Source of the DNA: Erwinia aphidicola
Lineage (GTDB): Bacteria; Pseudomonadota; Gammaproteobacteria; Enterobacterales; Enterobacteriaceae
DNA: 64,000 nucleotides
NCBI RefSeq assembly: GCF_014773485.1
Contig: NZ_JACXBP010000005.1
Span: forward strand, 124,001-188,000
Reading direction: 5' to 3'
The position numbers were made by a program, and so were the translations under genes. This document shows positions 1-10,132 of the stretch, in pieces. Each line of letters opens with the position of its first letter. Position 1 is the first letter of the stretch. The notes under the pieces are model-generated. The model was given only the letters and a program-made list of their open reading frames with translations. It was not told the origin of the DNA and did no database searches.

Positions 1-1424
1 ATCACCGGCTGCGTGGCGCTTGGCTCATCAGCTTCGTTGTGACCGTGACGGCGATAGCAGACCAGATCGATAAACACATCGCGTTTAAAGGTGTTACGGA
101 AATCCAACGCCAGGCGGGTAACAAAGGCCACCGCTTCCGGGTCGTCGGCATTGACGTGGAAGATAGGTGCCAGCACCATTTTACCAATATCAGTACAGTA
201 CTGCGTAGAGCGGGCATCTTTCGGGTTTGAGGTGGTGAAACCAATTTGGTTATTGATCACGATACGCACGGTACCGCCCACTTCATAGCCGCGCGCCTGG
301 GACATGTTCAGGGTTTCCTGCACCACGCCCTGCCCGATTACCGCGGCATCGCCGTGAATGGTAATCGGTAATACTTTATTGCTGCTCGGTTCATCCAGAC
401 GGTCAAGACGGGCGCGTACCGATCCCATCACTACCGGGCTGACGATCTCCAGATGCGACGGGTTAAACGCCAGCGCCAGGTGAACCATGCCGCCTTCGGT
501 TTCCACATCCGAAGAGAAGCCCATATGGTACTTCACGTCGCCGGTGCCGAGGTGCTCTTTATGCTTGCCGGAGAATTCGTCGAACAGGTCCTGAGGCTTT
601 TTGCCCAGCACGTTGATCAGTACGTTCAGACGACCACGGTGCGCCATACCCAGCACCACTTCGCGCGTGCCGCTCTTACCGGCGTGGCGGATCATCTCAT
701 TGAGCATTGGCACCAGCGCATCGCCACCTTCCAGTGAGAAGCGTTTGGCACCCGGGAATTTCGCCCCGAGGTAACGCTCCAGACCTTCTGCTGCGGTCAG
801 CTGTTTGAGGAAGCCTTTTTTCTCTTCAACAGAGTAAGAGGCCTGCCCCACTACGGATTCCAGACGCTGTTGGATCCAGCGCTTTTCTTCCGTGTTGGTG
901 ATGTGCATGTACTCCGCACCGATCGAACCGCAATAGGTCTGTTTCAGTGCAGCATACAGGTCCGCCAGTTTTAGCGTCTCTTTGCCAATGGCGAAGGACC
1001 CGACGTTAAAACTCTCCTGGAAATCTGCATCGCTCAGGCCGTGATAGGCTGGATCGAGATCCGGAACATCTTCCTGTTTCCACAGGCCAAGCGGATCGAG
1101 GTTTGCCTGCTGATGACCGCGGAATCGGAACGCGTTTATCAGCTGCAGTACCTTGACCTGTTTGGCATTGGTTTCAGGGTCGCTAACGGAGGCCGTATAG
1201 CGCGAGGCATCTTTCGCCAGACGGCGGAAATATTCGCGCGTGGTGGAGTGAAATTGCTCAGGTCTAACCCCAGTGCCAGGAAGCTGCTGGAAAAGGGTCT
1301 TCCAGGCATCATCGACAGAGTCAGGATCGGTTAAAAAGTCCTCATAGAGCTGCTCTATGTAGGACTGGTTCGCGCCGGCCAGCCAGGTGGAGTCCAGCCA
1401 GGGTTTCATCGCGCTGTTCTGCAT
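1..1424 (-). CDS. sucA: 2-oxoglutarate dehydrogenase E1 component SucA (N-terminal part, cut by window start)
   Basis: Thiamine-diphosphate E1 subunit of the 2-oxoglutarate dehydrogenase complex, which decarboxylates 2-oxoglutarate and passes succinyl to the lipoyl groups of SucB in the TCA cycle. About 474 of the usual ~930 residues lie in the window and the frame is open to base 1. The protein starts MQNSAMKPWLDSTWLAG, the enterobacterial SucA N-terminus. MAHRGRLNVL lies near residue 258, and RRHGHNEADEPSATQP is the last part visible. The ATG is preceded by AAGGGATCACA, an acceptable ribosome site. It lies downstream of sdhB on the same strand, as in E. coli, where sdhCDAB-sucABCD can be co-transcribed. 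Confidence 0.97.
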   Translation of the reverse strand, partial: MQNSAMKPWLDSTWLAGANQSYIEQLYEDFLTDPDSVDDAWKTLFQQLPGTGVRPEQFHSTTREYFRRLAKDASRYTASVSDPETNAKQVKVLQLINAFRFRGHQQANLDPLGLWKQEDVPDLDPAYHGLSDADFQESFNVGSFAIGKETLKLADLYAALKQTYCGSIGAEYMHITNTEEKRWIQQRLESVVGQASYSVEEKKGFLKQLTAAEGLERYLGAKFPGAKRFSLEGGDALVPMLNEMIRHAGKSGTREVVLGMAHRGRLNVLINVLGKKPQDLFDEFSGKHKEHLGTGDVKYHMGFSSDVETEGGMVHLALAFNPSHLEIVSPVVMGSVRARLDRLDEPSSNKVLPITIHGDAAVIGQGVVQETLNMSQARGYEVGGTVRIVINNQIGFTTSNPKDARSTQYCTDIGKMVLAPIFHVNADDPEAVAFVTRLALDFRNTFKRDVFIDLVCYRRHGHNEADEPSATQPV

Positions 1425-1615
1425 TGTGATCCCTTAAGCATATGTGTGCTTTTTTTTCGCCGTGGTTGTATTAGTGGAACCTTTGCAAGTCCCCGCCGCG
1501 TTAACGGCTTACCGTGGTACGGTTCTTCGATACGAGCGAAAGGCCCGTAAGGGAACCTTTGCAAAGGGTTTCCGGCAGGGTTACAGCACCGAAAACACCT
1601 TACAAAGATCGCCTG

Positions 1616-1645
1616 GTAAAACACCGGGAACCTGAGGCTCCCGGT
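1616..1645 (-). terminator. Stem-loop between sdhB and sucA
   Basis: Seven-base arms ACCGGGA (1623-1629) and TCCCGGT (1639-1645) form a hairpin just after the sdhB stop. On the minus strand it is followed by TGTTTTACC, a short U-run, so it may be a partial terminator or an mRNA-stabilising stem. The rest of the 229-base gap holds the sucA leader and a 13-base direct repeat, GGAACCTTTGCAA, at 1476-1488 and 1552-1564. No gene was seen in it. Confidence 0.5.
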
Positions 1646-1653
1646 ATTTAACG

Positions 1654-2370
1654 CTATGCGCCCCGCTGCAGCAGCATCGACTTAATATGGCCGATCGCAC
1701 GCGTTGGGTTCAGCCCTTTCGGACATACGCTTACACAGTTCATAATGCTGTGACAGCGGAAAACGCTGAAAGCATCATTCAGATTGTCGAGGCGCGCATC
1801 GGTTTCGGTGTCGCGGCTGTCAATCAGGAAACGGTAAGCGGCCAGCAGGCCTGCCGGACCGATAAATTTGTCCGGATTCCACCAGAATGACGGGCATGAG
1901 GTGGAGCAGCAGGCGCAAAGAATACATTCGTACAGGCCATCGAGCTTTTCACGCTGTTCTGGCTCCTGCAGGTGCTCCCTTGCTGGTGGATTCTGCCCAT
2001 TATTCAACAGGTAAGGCTTAATTTTCTCATATTGAGTATAGAATTGCCCCATGTCTACCACCAAATCGCGGATTACCGGTAAACCGGGCAGCGGGCGGAT
2101 GACAATCTTCTGTTTACCATTGCCCAATGCAGAGACGGGGGTAATACAGGCAAGACCATTTTTACCGTTCATGTTGATACCGTCGGAACCACACACTCCT
2201 TCACGGCAGGAGCGGCGGAACGCTAACGTCGGGTCTTTCTCTTTCAGACGCATCAGCGCGTCCAGCAGCATCATGTCACGGCCGTCTTCTGACTCCAGCG
2301 TATATTCCTGCATACGCGGAGCATCGTCGACTTCCGGGTTATAGCGATAGATGGAAAATTCGAGTCTCAT
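1654..2370 (-). CDS. sdhB: Succinate dehydrogenase iron-sulfur subunit SdhB
   Basis: Iron-sulfur subunit of respiratory complex II. It carries electrons from the SdhA flavin to ubiquinone at the SdhCD membrane anchor. At 238 aa it equals E. coli SdhB. The [2Fe-2S] ligands are seen as C55, C60, D63 and C75 in SCREGVCGSDG...GLAC. The C-terminal half has the ferredoxin-type runs CILCACCSTSCPS and CVSVCPKG for the [4Fe-4S] and [3Fe-4S] clusters. It starts 15 bases after the sdhA stop and is the last gene of sdhCDAB. Confidence 0.98.
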   Translation of the reverse strand: MRLEFSIYRYNPEVDDAPRMQEYTLESEDGRDMMLLDALMRLKEKDPTLAFRRSCREGVCGSDGINMNGKNGLACITPVSALGNGKQKIVIRPLPGLPVIRDLVVDMGQFYTQYEKIKPYLLNNGQNPPAREHLQEPEQREKLDGLYECILCACCSTSCPSFWWNPDKFIGPAGLLAAYRFLIDSRDTETDARLDNLNDAFSVFRCHSIMNCVSVCPKGLNPTRAIGHIKSMLLQRGA

Positions 2371-2385
2371 GATTATCTCCGCAAA

Positions 2386-4152
2386 CTAGTATGTACGCGC
2401 TTTCGGCGGGAAGGCCGCACGCAGTTTCGGCTGCATGTTCACCTCACGGCGCGTCATGCTTTCACTTTGCGGCAGATACAGGCTGTGGCATAACCAGTTT
2501 GCATCGTCACGTTCAGGATAGTCGAAGCGGCTGTGTGCCCCACGGCTTTCGGTACGGAAGTTAGCTGCAACTGCGGTTGCGTAAGCTGTTTCCATCAGGT
2601 TATCCAACTCCAGACACTCAACACGCTGAGTATTGAAATCTGGAGAACGGTCATCCAGGCGGGCATTCTTCAGGCGCTCACGCAGCACTTTCAGCTCTGC
2701 CAGCCCTTTTGCCATGGCATCGCCTTCGCGGAATACCGAGAAGTTATGCTGCATACAGGTTTGCAACGCTTTACGCAGTTCAGCCGGATCTTCACCGGTC
2801 ACGTTGTTGTTCCAGCGGTTGAGACGTGCCAGAGAAGCGTCGACCTCTTCTTCGGTGGCATCGCGCAGTTCGCCCTGTTCGGCAATCGACTCTTGCAAAT
2901 GCACACCGGCCGCACGACCAAATACCACCAGATCCAGCAGCGAGTTTCCGCCCAGTCGATTTGAACCGTGCACGGACACGCAGGCAATTTCTCCCACGGC
3001 GAACAGGCCCGGGATCAGCACATCTTCGCCTTTGTCGTTAACGGTTAACGCCTGGCCAGTCACGCGTGTTGGAATACCGCCCATCATATAGTGGCAGGTA
3101 GGAATGACCGGAATCGGCTCTTTTACCGGATCAACGTGAGCAAAGGTGCGGGACAGCTCCAGAATACCCGGCAGGCGGGACTCCAGGACATCTTTGCCCA
3201 GGTGATCCAGCTTCAGTTTGATGTGTGGCCCCCAAGGCCCCTCGCAGCCGCGCCCTTCGCGGATCTCGATCATCATTGAGCGCGCGACCACATCGCGACC
3301 GGCGAGGTCTTTGGCATTCGGTGCGTAACGCTCCATAAAGCGCTCGCCGTGTTTATTCAGCAGATATCCGCCTTCACCACGACAGCCTTCCGTTACCAGT
3401 ACACCCGCCCCGGCAATGCCGGTTGGATGGAACTGCCACATTTCCATGTCCTGCACCGGCACACCGGCTCGCAGCGCCATGCCGACACCATCGCCGGTAC
3501 AGATATGGGCGTTAGTGGTCGACTGATAAATACGCCCGGCTCCGCCGGTTGCGAGAACAGTGGCTCGCGCTTTAAAGTAGACGACTTCACCATCTTCAAT
3601 ATTCAGCGCAGTGCAGCCGACAATAGCGCCATCGGCATTTTTCACCAGATCCAGCGCATACCATTCGGAGAAGATAGTGGTTTTGTTCTTCAGATTCTGC
3701 TGATACAGCGTATGCAGCAGAGCATGCCCGGTACGGTCAGCGGCAGCGGCAGTACGTGCCGCCTGTTCACCGCCGAAGTTTTTCGACTGACCGCCGAACG
3801 GACGCTGATAGATGCGGCCATCTTCCAGACGAGAAAATGGCAGCCCCATATGTTCCAATTCGGTCACCGCTTCCGGGCCGGTTTTACACATATACTCAAT
3901 CGCATCCTGGTCGCCGATATAGTCGGAACCTTTCACCGTGTCGTACATGTGCCATTCCCAGTTGTCATCATGGGTATTACCCAAGGCAACGGTGATACCA
4001 CCCTGCGCAGACACGGTATGGGAACGGGTTGGGAAAACTTTAGACAACAGGGCACAGCTCTGGCCCGATTGGGAAATTTGTAACGCGGCGCGCATACCTG
4101 CGCCGCCTGCGCCGATTACCACGGCATCAAATTCTCTTACTGGCAACTTCAT
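2386..4152 (-). CDS. sdhA: Succinate dehydrogenase flavoprotein subunit SdhA
   Basis: Catalytic subunit oxidising succinate to fumarate with covalently bound FAD on the cytoplasmic face of complex II. The N-terminus [19 protein letters not shown] contains the dinucleotide-binding glycine motif. H45 in [10 protein letters not shown] is the FAD-attachment histidine. Length is 588 aa, as in E. coli. An in-frame ATG four codons upstream exists, but the 4152 start matches the family and gives a TAATG one-base overlap with sdhD, which suggests translational coupling. Confidence 0.98.
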   Translation of the reverse strand: MKLPVREFDAVVIGAGGAGMRAALQISQSGQSCALLSKVFPTRSHTVSAQGGITVALGNTHDDNWEWHMYDTVKGSDYIGDQDAIEYMCKTGPEAVTELEHMGLPFSRLEDGRIYQRPFGGQSKNFGGEQAARTAAAADRTGHALLHTLYQQNLKNKTTIFSEWYALDLVKNADGAIVGCTALNIEDGEVVYFKARATVLATGGAGRIYQSTTNAHICTGDGVGMALRAGVPVQDMEMWQFHPTGIAGAGVLVTEGCRGEGGYLLNKHGERFMERYAPNAKDLAGRDVVARSMMIEIREGRGCEGPWGPHIKLKLDHLGKDVLESRLPGILELSRTFAHVDPVKEPIPVIPTCHYMMGGIPTRVTGQALTVNDKGEDVLIPGLFAVGEIACVSVHGSNRLGGNSLLDLVVFGRAAGVHLQESIAEQGELRDATEEEVDASLARLNRWNNNVTGEDPAELRKALQTCMQHNFSVFREGDAMAKGLAELKVLRERLKNARLDDRSPDFNTQRVECLELDNLMETAYATAVAANFRTESRGAHSRFDYPERDDANWLCHSLYLPQSESMTRREVNMQPKLRAAFPPKARTY

Positions 4153-4499
4153 TACGCACCCCACACTACTACAGTTCCATAAATCGCATATACCAACAGC
4201 GCAACCACAATCACCAGCTGCAGCATCATGCGCATCGCCAGTGGTTTAATGTAGTCGGTCAGTACCTGCCACATGCCGATCCAGCCGTGCACCAAAATGG
4301 AGAACAGCGTCAGAAGGGTGAACACTTTAGTAAAGGAGGATGCAAAAAATCCGCGCCAGATGTCATAGGTCAGGGTCCCAGACATCACAATAAAACCGAG
4401 GATATACAGCACATACAGGGTCATAACCATGGCGGCAGCACGCAGCAGCAACCAGTCATGAATGCCGTTGCGACCCAGTGCAGAAGCGTTGCTTACCAT
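4152..4499 (-). CDS. sdhD: Succinate dehydrogenase membrane anchor SdhD
   Basis: Small hydrophobic anchor of complex II with three transmembrane helices. With SdhC it forms the ubiquinone site and shares the heme b. At 115 aa it equals E. coli SdhD. H71 (the conserved SILVHGW context) and D82-Y83 (LTDYIKP), implicated in heme and quinone binding in the E. coli enzyme, are present. It overlaps sdhC by 7 bases and sdhA by one base, the compact arrangement usual for this operon. Confidence 0.97.
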   Translation of the reverse strand: MVSNASALGRNGIHDWLLLRAAAMVMTLYVLYILGFIVMSGTLTYDIWRGFFASSFTKVFTLLTLFSILVHGWIGMWQVLTDYIKPLAMRMMLQLVIVVALLVYAIYGTVVVWGA

Positions 4500-4882
4500 A
4501 CGAGGACTCCAGCCAGGATTGAGAGCACGACAGTGATACCGAATGCAATTTGCGCGGAGAGCTTGCCAGTTTGCAAGGTTTCACCCAGGAAGCCAAAGTC
4601 CATCATCATATGGCGAATGCCGCCGGCGATATGATACGCCAGTGCGGTTAAGATGCCCCACATAATGAATTTAGCGATAAAGCTGTCCATCACGGCAGAT
4701 GCCTGCAGGAAGCCTTCGGGTGAAGAGAGCGACAGACCCAGTAGCCAGAGCAGAATCCCGATCGCCACGAAGGTGATCACGCCGGAGACGCGGTGGAGAA
4801 TGGACGCAATTGCAGTTAAGGGAAACCGGATCGTAGTGAGATCCAAGTTGACAGGTCTTTGTTTTTTCACGGTTTTGCCCAC
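4493..4882 (-). CDS. sdhC: Succinate dehydrogenase cytochrome b556 subunit SdhC
   Basis: Cytochrome b subunit of complex II, first gene of sdhCDAB. Three membrane helices are visible. S27, H30 and R31 (ASILHRVSG) belong to the quinone-site signature and H84 in LAYH is the expected heme ligand. The 129-aa form starts at GTG 4882 ([15 protein letters not shown]). Another GTG four codons later would also be possible, and the nearby AAAGG gives only modest support. It is transcribed from the promoter described at 5053-5081 through a ~165-base leader. Confidence 0.95.
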   Translation of the reverse strand: MGKTVKKQRPVNLDLTTIRFPLTAIASILHRVSGVITFVAIGILLWLLGLSLSSPEGFLQASAVMDSFIAKFIMWGILTALAYHIAGGIRHMMMDFGFLGETLQTGKLSAQIAFGITVVLSILAGVLVW

Positions 4883-5517
4883 ACAGCCTTTCTTATTTTG
4901 CTTCCTCCGGTCCTGAAGGCGGGTCAGACAGCGTTAATAAGGCAAGCATTCGCGCCAGGCACCAAAACAACAACGAACGTCCAGTGTCAAAAACGACGCG
5001 TATGAAACGCTGGGTGGCTCCTACTGCAGGGTATTTCCGGAGACCTGGCGGCAGTATAGGTGGATCACATTCTCATTACAATTCCCCTACAAACACTTTG
5101 GGAACATTTCGGCGGAACAGTGATCGGCCTCACGATTTTCACAATTGATACAATTTTAATTATCTGATTTGACAAAAGTTCAACATTCTTGTTACAAACG
5201 GACGGATAAAAGTTCTATGATGCACAAAAGTTATGGGGATACACTTTCCCCTAAGCACAAGTTATGTAACATTGGTCAGGATCATCAATAGACTATCAGG
5301 ATTGGTTATCACTTTTTGTTATAGCCATACCGCACCGATGAACGACCATGTTACACATCAGAATTGCGCCACTCCGGCCAGCACGCGCCGTCACTCTGTA
5401 CCCTGCACGTAAAAAGATGCCACAGAGTTGATTACCTCATGCGCCAGGCAAGAGGCTGGGGAAATGCCGCATTCTGTTGATTACGATCCCTATATAAGGC
5501 GCTAAGGAGACTGTAAA
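4883..5517. other. sdhC-gltA divergent intergenic region
   Basis: A 635-base AT-rich region without a convincing gene. It contains the sdhC promoter and leader on the minus strand and the long gltA leader on the plus strand. The sequence just before gltA, ATAAGGCGCTAAGGAGA, is the strongly conserved enterobacterial gltA ribosome site. I could not assign a gltA promoter with confidence. TTGACA at 5169-5174 has no good -10 at normal spacing, and TATGAT at 5216-5221 has no good -35. Confidence 0.6.
5053..5081 (-). promoter_or_regulatory. Probable sigma-70 promoter of sdhCDAB
   Basis: On the minus strand, -35 TTGTAA (5076-5081) and -10 TATACT (5053-5058) are separated by exactly 17 bases. The start of transcription would be near 5046, leaving a leader of about 165 bases, comparable to the long sdhC leader of E. 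coli that is regulated by ArcA, CRP and small RNAs. Only the promoter hexamers are seen here; regulator sites are not claimed. Confidence 0.75.
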
Positions 5518-6801
5518 ATGGCTGATAAGAAAGCAACGCTAACCCTCGATGGCGAAGCTCCTATTGAGCTTAATGTGCTAAAAGGCACATTGGGTCAGGA
5601 AGAAATTGATGTCCGCACTCTCGGCTCAAAAGGTTACTTCACTTTTGACCCCGGCTTTACCTCTACTGCGTCCTGCGAATCTAAAATCACCTATATCGAC
5701 GGCGATGAAGGCATTCTGCTGCACCGTGGCTTTCCGATTGATCAGCTGGCTTTGCACTCCAACTACCTGGAAGTGTGCTACATCCTGTTGAATGGCGAAG
5801 CCCCAAGCGCAGAGCAGTTCGAAGAATTTAAGACCACGGTGACGCGCCATACAATGCTGCACGAGCAGATTCACCATCTGTTCCGTGGTTTCCGTCGTGA
5901 TTCACACCCAATGGCCGTGATGTGCGGTGTAACCGGTGCACTGGCAGCATTCTACCATGATGCGATGGACGTCAACATTGAGCGCCATCGTGAAATCGCC
6001 GCTTTCCGCCTGCTGTCGAAAATGCCGACCATGGCCGCGATGTGCTACAAATATTCCATTGGTCAGCCGTTTGTTTATCCGCGCAACGACCTCTCCTATG
6101 CCGGTAACTTCCTGAACATGATGTTCTCCACGCCGTGCGAAGAGTACGTGGTGAACCCGGTGCTGGAGCGTGCGATGGATCGTATTCTGATCCTGCACGC
6201 TGACCATGAGCAGAATGCTTCCACCTCTACTGTGCGTACTGCCGGCTCTTCCGGGGCTAACCCGTTTGCCTGTATCGCGGCAGGGATCGCCTCCCTGTGG
6301 GGCCCCGCACACGGCGGCGCCAACGAAGCCTGTCTGCGCATGCTGGAAGAGATCAGCACCGTTGAGCATATTCCTGAGTTCCTGCGCCGCGCCAAAGATA
6401 AGAACGATTCGTTCCGTCTGATGGGCTTCGGTCACCGCGTGTATAAGAACTATGACCCGCGCGCCACCGTCATGCGTGAAACCTGCCATGAAGTGCTGAA
6501 TGAGCTGGGGATGAAAGATGACCTGCTGGAAGTGGCGATGGAGCTGGAACACATTGCGCTGAACGACCCGTACTTCATCGAACGTAAACTCTATCCAAAC
6601 GTCGATTTCTATTCAGGCATCATTCTGAAAGCGATGGGCATTCCGTCTTCCATGTTTACCGTGATCTTCGCGATGGCGCGTACCGTGGGCTGGATTGCAC
6701 ACTGGAAAGAGATGCATGACGACGGCGTGAAAATTGCCCGTCCGCGCCAGTTGTATACTGGCTACGATCAGCGCGATTTTACGTCGAATATTAAGAAGTA
6801 A
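5518..6801 (+). CDS. gltA: Type II citrate synthase GltA
   Basis: Condenses acetyl-CoA with oxaloacetate to citrate, the entry step of the TCA cycle; the enterobacterial form is a NADH-inhibited hexamer. It is 427 aa, the same as E. coli Glt[15 protein letters not shown] holds the catalytic histidine loop, and VDFYSGI holds the catalytic aspartate region near residue 363. The start is set by the conserved CTAAGGAGACTG ribosome site. It is divergent from sdhCDAB, so the two TCA units share one regulatory region. Confidence 0.99.
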   Translation: MADKKATLTLDGEAPIELNVLKGTLGQEEIDVRTLGSKGYFTFDPGFTSTASCESKITYIDGDEGILLHRGFPIDQLALHSNYLEVCYILLNGEAPSAEQFEEFKTTVTRHTMLHEQIHHLFRGFRRDSHPMAVMCGVTGALAAFYHDAMDVNIERHREIAAFRLLSKMPTMAAMCYKYSIGQPFVYPRNDLSYAGNFLNMMFSTPCEEYVVNPVLERAMDRILILHADHEQNASTSTVRTAGSSGANPFACIAAGIASLWGPAHGGANEACLRMLEEISTVEHIPEFLRRAKDKNDSFRLMGFGHRVYKNYDPRATVMRETCHEVLNELGMKDDLLEVAMELEHIALNDPYFIERKLYPNVDFYSGIILKAMGIPSSMFTVIFAMARTVGWIAHWKEMHDDGVKIARPRQLYTGYDQRDFTSNIKK

Positions 6802-6806
6802 TTTGC

Positions 6807-6833
6807 GGGCGGACCGAAAAAGAGAGTCCGCCC
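6807..6833 (+). terminator. Stem-loop after gltA
   Basis: GGGCGGAC (6807-6814) pairs perfectly with GTCCGCCC (6826-6833) across an 11-base A-rich loop, directly after the gltA stop. There is no T-run, so on its own it is more likely a 3'-end stabilising stem than a terminator. The terminator proper follows at 6861. Confidence 0.55.
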
Positions 6834-6857
6834 CCACAGTAACAGGGTAGATTGACG

Positions 6858-6890
6858 TAGGGGCCGATCGTTTTTGATCGGCCCTTATTT
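6858..6890 (+). terminator. Rho-independent terminator of gltA
   Basis: GGGCCGATC (6861-6869) and GATCGGCCC (6876-6884) form a nine-pair stem with a GTTTTT loop, followed by TTATTTTTT. It sits between gltA and the convergent nei. The left side reads GTAGGGGCC, the end sequence shared by other palindromes in this window. Confidence 0.85.
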
Positions 6891-6892
6891 TT

Positions 6893-7684
6893 TCATTTCT
6901 GACAGCCCGGACACCAGTAAAACGGCCGCGACGACAGCGTGGTGCGTTCAATGTTGGCACCACAGCGCTCGCACGCCCTCCCTTGCCGATGAAACACCTT
7001 AAAGCGAAACAGAGCGCCGTGATGATGATTCTCATCCGCCTGTCCGCGCGTCTGGTAAGAGAGTCGCGGGAGCGCCAGCAGTGCCGTAACCAGCGCATTT
7101 AACTGAGCATCATTAAGCGTTTCCGCTTTATGCTGCGGCGCCAGCGCGGCCTGCCAAAGAATTTCCACCCGCAGGTAGTTTCCCAGCCCGGCCAAAAATG
7201 ACTGGTCCAGCAACAGCCCGCTGAACTGACGTCGGCGAAAACGCTTTGATAATAAACGCTCGCGCACCTGTGCTTCTGTCAGGGTCATATCTAACACGTC
7301 CGGCCCGACGCGCTGCAAAAACGGATGGCTGGCCAACCCGTCTGCATCCAGCAGCTCAATTTCCGAAGCGCTATAGAGCAGCAGGGTTTTATCCGCTGCC
7401 GCCAGTCTCACCCGCAATACGCGCTTGCTGGCAGGTTCAGTACCGCTATCCACCACGCGCCAGACGCCGTACAGCTGATTATGGCTGTACAGCGTAAGCC
7501 CGTTTGAGAAATGAGTTAGCAGCGCTTTGCCACGGGTTTCGATTGCGATGACCCGTTCACCCACCAGCGCCTGCTGATAAGTTTGCAATGCCGGAAAGGC
7601 GAACCAGACGTCGGTTAACACCTTGCCTTTAATCGCCTGTTCCAGCCGATCCGCCGCGCGGCGGATTTCAGGACCCTCTGGCAT
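6893..7684 (-). CDS. nei: Endonuclease VIII (DNA glycosylase/AP lyase) Nei
   Basis: Base-excision repair glycosylase that removes oxidised pyrimidines and nicks the abasic site. At 263 aa it equals E. coli Nei. The mature N-terminus [11 protein letters not shown] supplies the catalytic Pro and Glu. [12 protein letters not shown] is the helix-two-turn-helix part. The C-terminal zinc finger shows the four cysteines in CERCG and WCPGC. It lies 17 bases downstream of pcp on the same strand, so it is probably read through from the pxp-pcp operon. Confidence 0.97.
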   Translation of the reverse strand: MPEGPEIRRAADRLEQAIKGKVLTDVWFAFPALQTYQQALVGERVIAIETRGKALLTHFSNGLTLYSHNQLYGVWRVVDSGTEPASKRVLRVRLAAADKTLLLYSASEIELLDADGLASHPFLQRVGPDVLDMTLTEAQVRERLLSKRFRRRQFSGLLLDQSFLAGLGNYLRVEILWQAALAPQHKAETLNDAQLNALVTALLALPRLSYQTRGQADENHHHGALFRFKVFHRQGRACERCGANIERTTLSSRPFYWCPGCQK

Positions 7685-7701
7685 GCTCTCCTCCCTGCGA
7701 A

Positions 7702-8343
7702 TTAATGTGTGGCGCCGCCCTCGAGAGGGATATCCTCTTTCACCGTCAGCGCAATACCGATGGCCATCTCCAGCGCCAGCGTTACCGTGGTCAGCGACAT
7801 GCTGGGTACGCCAGGGTGCTTTATCGCCTGTTCCGGCAGATAGGGAATATGGATAAAGCCGCCGCGAGTTTTACGGCGCCGCAGGTGGTGCAGCAGGCCA
7901 TACATCACGTTGTTACAGACATAGGTGCCCGCGGTCTGCGAGACCGAAGCGGGGATCCCCGCCTCGCGAATACCCGCCACCATCGCTTTTACCGGCAGCG
8001 TGGCAAAATAGGCAGCCGGTCCCTGCGGCTCGATAGGTTCATCAACCGGCTGCGCCCCGGCGTTGTCGGGAATGCGGGCATCATTCACGTTGATTGCGAC
8101 GCGCTCCACGCTGATATCAGCTCTGCCGCCCGCCTGCCCCACCGCAATCACCAGTTCGGGTTTCAGCTCATCAATAATGCGGGTGATCTCATCTATCGCC
8201 GTACCGAACACGCAGGGTAGCTGCCTGGCGACCACTTTGGTCGAGCCAATCATCCGGTCGCTCAGTTGGCTGACTGCCTCCCAGGCCGGATTTAACAGCT
8301 CGCCATCAAAGGGTTCAAAGCCGGTAATCAATACAGTTTTCAT
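7702..8343 (-). CDS. pcp: Pyrrolidone-carboxylate (pyroglutamyl) peptidase I Pcp
   Basis: Cysteine peptidase (family C15) that removes N-terminal pyroglutamate from peptides and proteins in the cytoplasm. It is 213 aa, typical of the family. [14 protein letters not shown] is the family N-terminus. The catalytic triad is seen as E80 ([13 protein letters not shown]), C143 (AGTYVCNN) and a histidine near residue 165 ([11 protein letters not shown]). It follows the DUF969/DUF979 pair and the 5-oxoprolinase genes in one minus-strand run, so its product, 5-oxoproline, is the substrate of its neighbours. Confidence 0.96.
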   Translation of the reverse strand: MKTVLITGFEPFDGELLNPAWEAVSQLSDRMIGSTKVVARQLPCVFGTAIDEITRIIDELKPELVIAVGQAGGRADISVERVAINVNDARIPDNAGAQPVDEPIEPQGPAAYFATLPVKAMVAGIREAGIPASVSQTAGTYVCNNVMYGLLHHLRRRKTRGGFIHIPYLPEQAIKHPGVPSMSLTTVTLALEMAIGIALTVKEDIPLEGGATH

Positions 8344-8350
8344 CGTTCCC

Positions 8351-9340
8351 TCACAAAAACATCAGGAAATAGAGCAGGAAGGTATTGGCCACTAACAGTA
8401 GCACACCGGTTGGGATCTGAGCTTTGATCACCGCATTTCGGTCCGGCAGCTCCAGCAGGCGCGCCGGAACAATGTTGAAATTCGCTGCCATCGGCGTCAT
8501 TAACGTGCCGCAGTAACCGCAGAACATGCCAATCGCCGCCATAACCGCCGGATTGCCATGATGCTGCAGCACCAGAATCGGAATGCCGATCCCGGCAGTC
8601 ACTATCGGGAACGCGGCAAAGGCATTGCCCATCACCATCGTCAGCAGCGCCATACCCACGGTATACAGCACCACGGCGATGAAGCGGTTATCAACCGCCA
8701 GATAGCTTTCGGTCAGATGAGAAATCGCCGACCCCACCCCCGCGCTGGTAAACAGTAATCCGAGGGTCGCCAGAATCTGCGGCAGGATAAACGCCCAGCC
8801 GATCGAGTCCAGCAGGCGGCGCGCTTCCTGTAAAGACTGTGCCGGTGCTTCATGCGTCATCTTCAGCGCTATCAGCCACGCCAGCAGGCAGCCAACCGAC
8901 ATCGATAGCAGTGTCACCAGCGTCGAGTGATTCCCCGCGCCGAAGACTGCCAGCTGCAGGCCAGGAATGTTATTGAACGCCAGCACGCCAATCACCGTGA
9001 CCACGGGAATAACCAGCGCCGGTAAAAACAGGCGATTGCCGAGGCGACTCGCGCTCTCTTCGCGCTGCTGCGGCGTGCGGGTAGAGTAGCTGCCCAGCCT
9101 GACGCCGCCGCAGCCGGCTATCAGTGCCATCACCACCACACCCACGCCCACACCAATATGCAGGGTGCGTGCGCCGATCCAGGCCGTTGCCCAGTCGCCG
9201 ATAAAGAAAACCAGGCCGTACAGCGCCCAAAACAGCCCGGTAGTTAAGCGGCGTGGATTACTTTTATCACGCCATGACATCAGCGCCACGATCAGCAAAA
9301 TAGTGCCTGCCAGCCAGAAGAGATAAGCCTGCTGGAACAT
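8351..9340 (-). CDS. DUF979 membrane protein, probable 5-oxoproline transporter subunit
   Basis: A 329-aa polytopic membrane protein with roughly ten hydrophobic stretches, matching the DUF979 family. [19 protein letters not shown] and [18 protein letters not shown] resemble the paired re-entrant or discontinuous helices of ion-coupled organic-anion carriers. It begins with a TAATG one-base overlap with the DUF969 gene, and the two families nearly always occur together, so they probably form one two-subunit carrier. Placement between pxpA and pcp supports transport of 5-oxoproline or a related peptide. That substrate is inferred from context and not shown by the sequence. Confidence 0.8.
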   Translation of the reverse strand: MFQQAYLFWLAGTILLIVALMSWRDKSNPRRLTTGLFWALYGLVFFIGDWATAWIGARTLHIGVGVGVVVMALIAGCGGVRLGSYSTRTPQQREESASRLGNRLFLPALVIPVVTVIGVLAFNNIPGLQLAVFGAGNHSTLVTLLSMSVGCLLAWLIALKMTHEAPAQSLQEARRLLDSIGWAFILPQILATLGLLFTSAGVGSAISHLTESYLAVDNRFIAVVLYTVGMALLTMVMGNAFAAFPIVTAGIGIPILVLQHHGNPAVMAAIGMFCGYCGTLMTPMAANFNIVPARLLELPDRNAVIKAQIPTGVLLLVANTFLLYFLMFL

Positions 9341-10068
9341 TATTTAGCCCCCTTCTGCTGTAAGGCACTGGCATTTAATTTACCCAGTTCAGCCGCCAGT
9401 TTTTTATCCAGACGATGCAGGCGCACCGCATGGATCAGGAAAGCACAGACCGCGGTCGGAATACCCCACAGGGCAATATGCAGCGGTTCGGTCTGAATTC
9501 CCGCCGATTCCTGCATAAAGTTGTGCATAAAGATAATCGCGCCGAATGCCACGAAGATATCCTCACCGAAGAACAGGCCAACGTTATCCGTTGCCGCCGC
9601 CATCGCCCGCAGGCGGTAGCGCACCTGAGGCGGCAGCTCACCATAGCGGTTCTCGCTGGCGCCTTCGGCCATCGGTGCCAGCAGCGGACGCACCATCTGC
9701 GGGTGCCCGCCGAGGCTGGTCAGCCCCATGGCGGCCGTCAGCTCACGCGCCAGCAGATAGACAATTAACAGACGTCCGGCAGTGGCGCTGCGTATCCGCG
9801 CAATCCATGCCTGCGCCCTCTCCTTCAGCCCGTGGCGCTCCAGCAAGCCAACAACCGCCAGCGGCAGCAGCAGGATAAACGGCAGGTTACGGGTATTCAG
9901 GAAGCCGGAGCCCAGCTTTTCCAGGATGTCGCTAACCGGCATCTGTGCGGTCAGTCCGGTGATCACGCCAGCGGCGACCACGACAATGACCGGGTTGAAA
10001 CGTAAAATAAAGCCGACGACGATGGCAGCAATGCCCAATAGCGGCCAGAGATTAATAGCAGCGTCCAT
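9340..10068 (-). CDS. DUF969 membrane protein, probable 5-oxoproline transporter subunit
   Basis: A 242-aa membrane protein of the DUF969 family with about six hydrophobic segments. It starts MDAAINLWPLLGIAAIVVGF. The conserved loop LTAAMGLTSLGGHPQMVRPL lies near the middle and ATDNVGLFFGEDIFVAFGAI follows. It looks like the N-terminal half of a split carrier whose C-terminal half is the overlapping DUF979 gene. It lies 64 bases downstream of pxpA. A short hairpin-like run, CCCCGACGCGGTGGACGGGG, sits in that gap and could tune expression. The transport role is inferred from gene neighbourhood. Confidence 0.8.
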   Translation of the reverse strand: MDAAINLWPLLGIAAIVVGFILRFNPVIVVVAAGVITGLTAQMPVSDILEKLGSGFLNTRNLPFILLLPLAVVGLLERHGLKERAQAWIARIRSATAGRLLIVYLLARELTAAMGLTSLGGHPQMVRPLLAPMAEGASENRYGELPPQVRYRLRAMAAATDNVGLFFGEDIFVAFGAIIFMHNFMQESAGIQTEPLHIALWGIPTAVCAFLIHAVRLHRLDKKLAAELGKLNASALQQKGAK

Positions 10069-10132
10069 GTTGATTCCTCAGAAAAAAATGCCCCGACGCG
10101 GTGGACGGGGCAGAATGAAAATTCGCCGACGT

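Noticed and set aside
5169..5221. TTGACA and TATGAT considered as a gltA promoter
   Set aside because: The spacing is far from 16-18 bases and neither has a proper partner, so no promoter is claimed.
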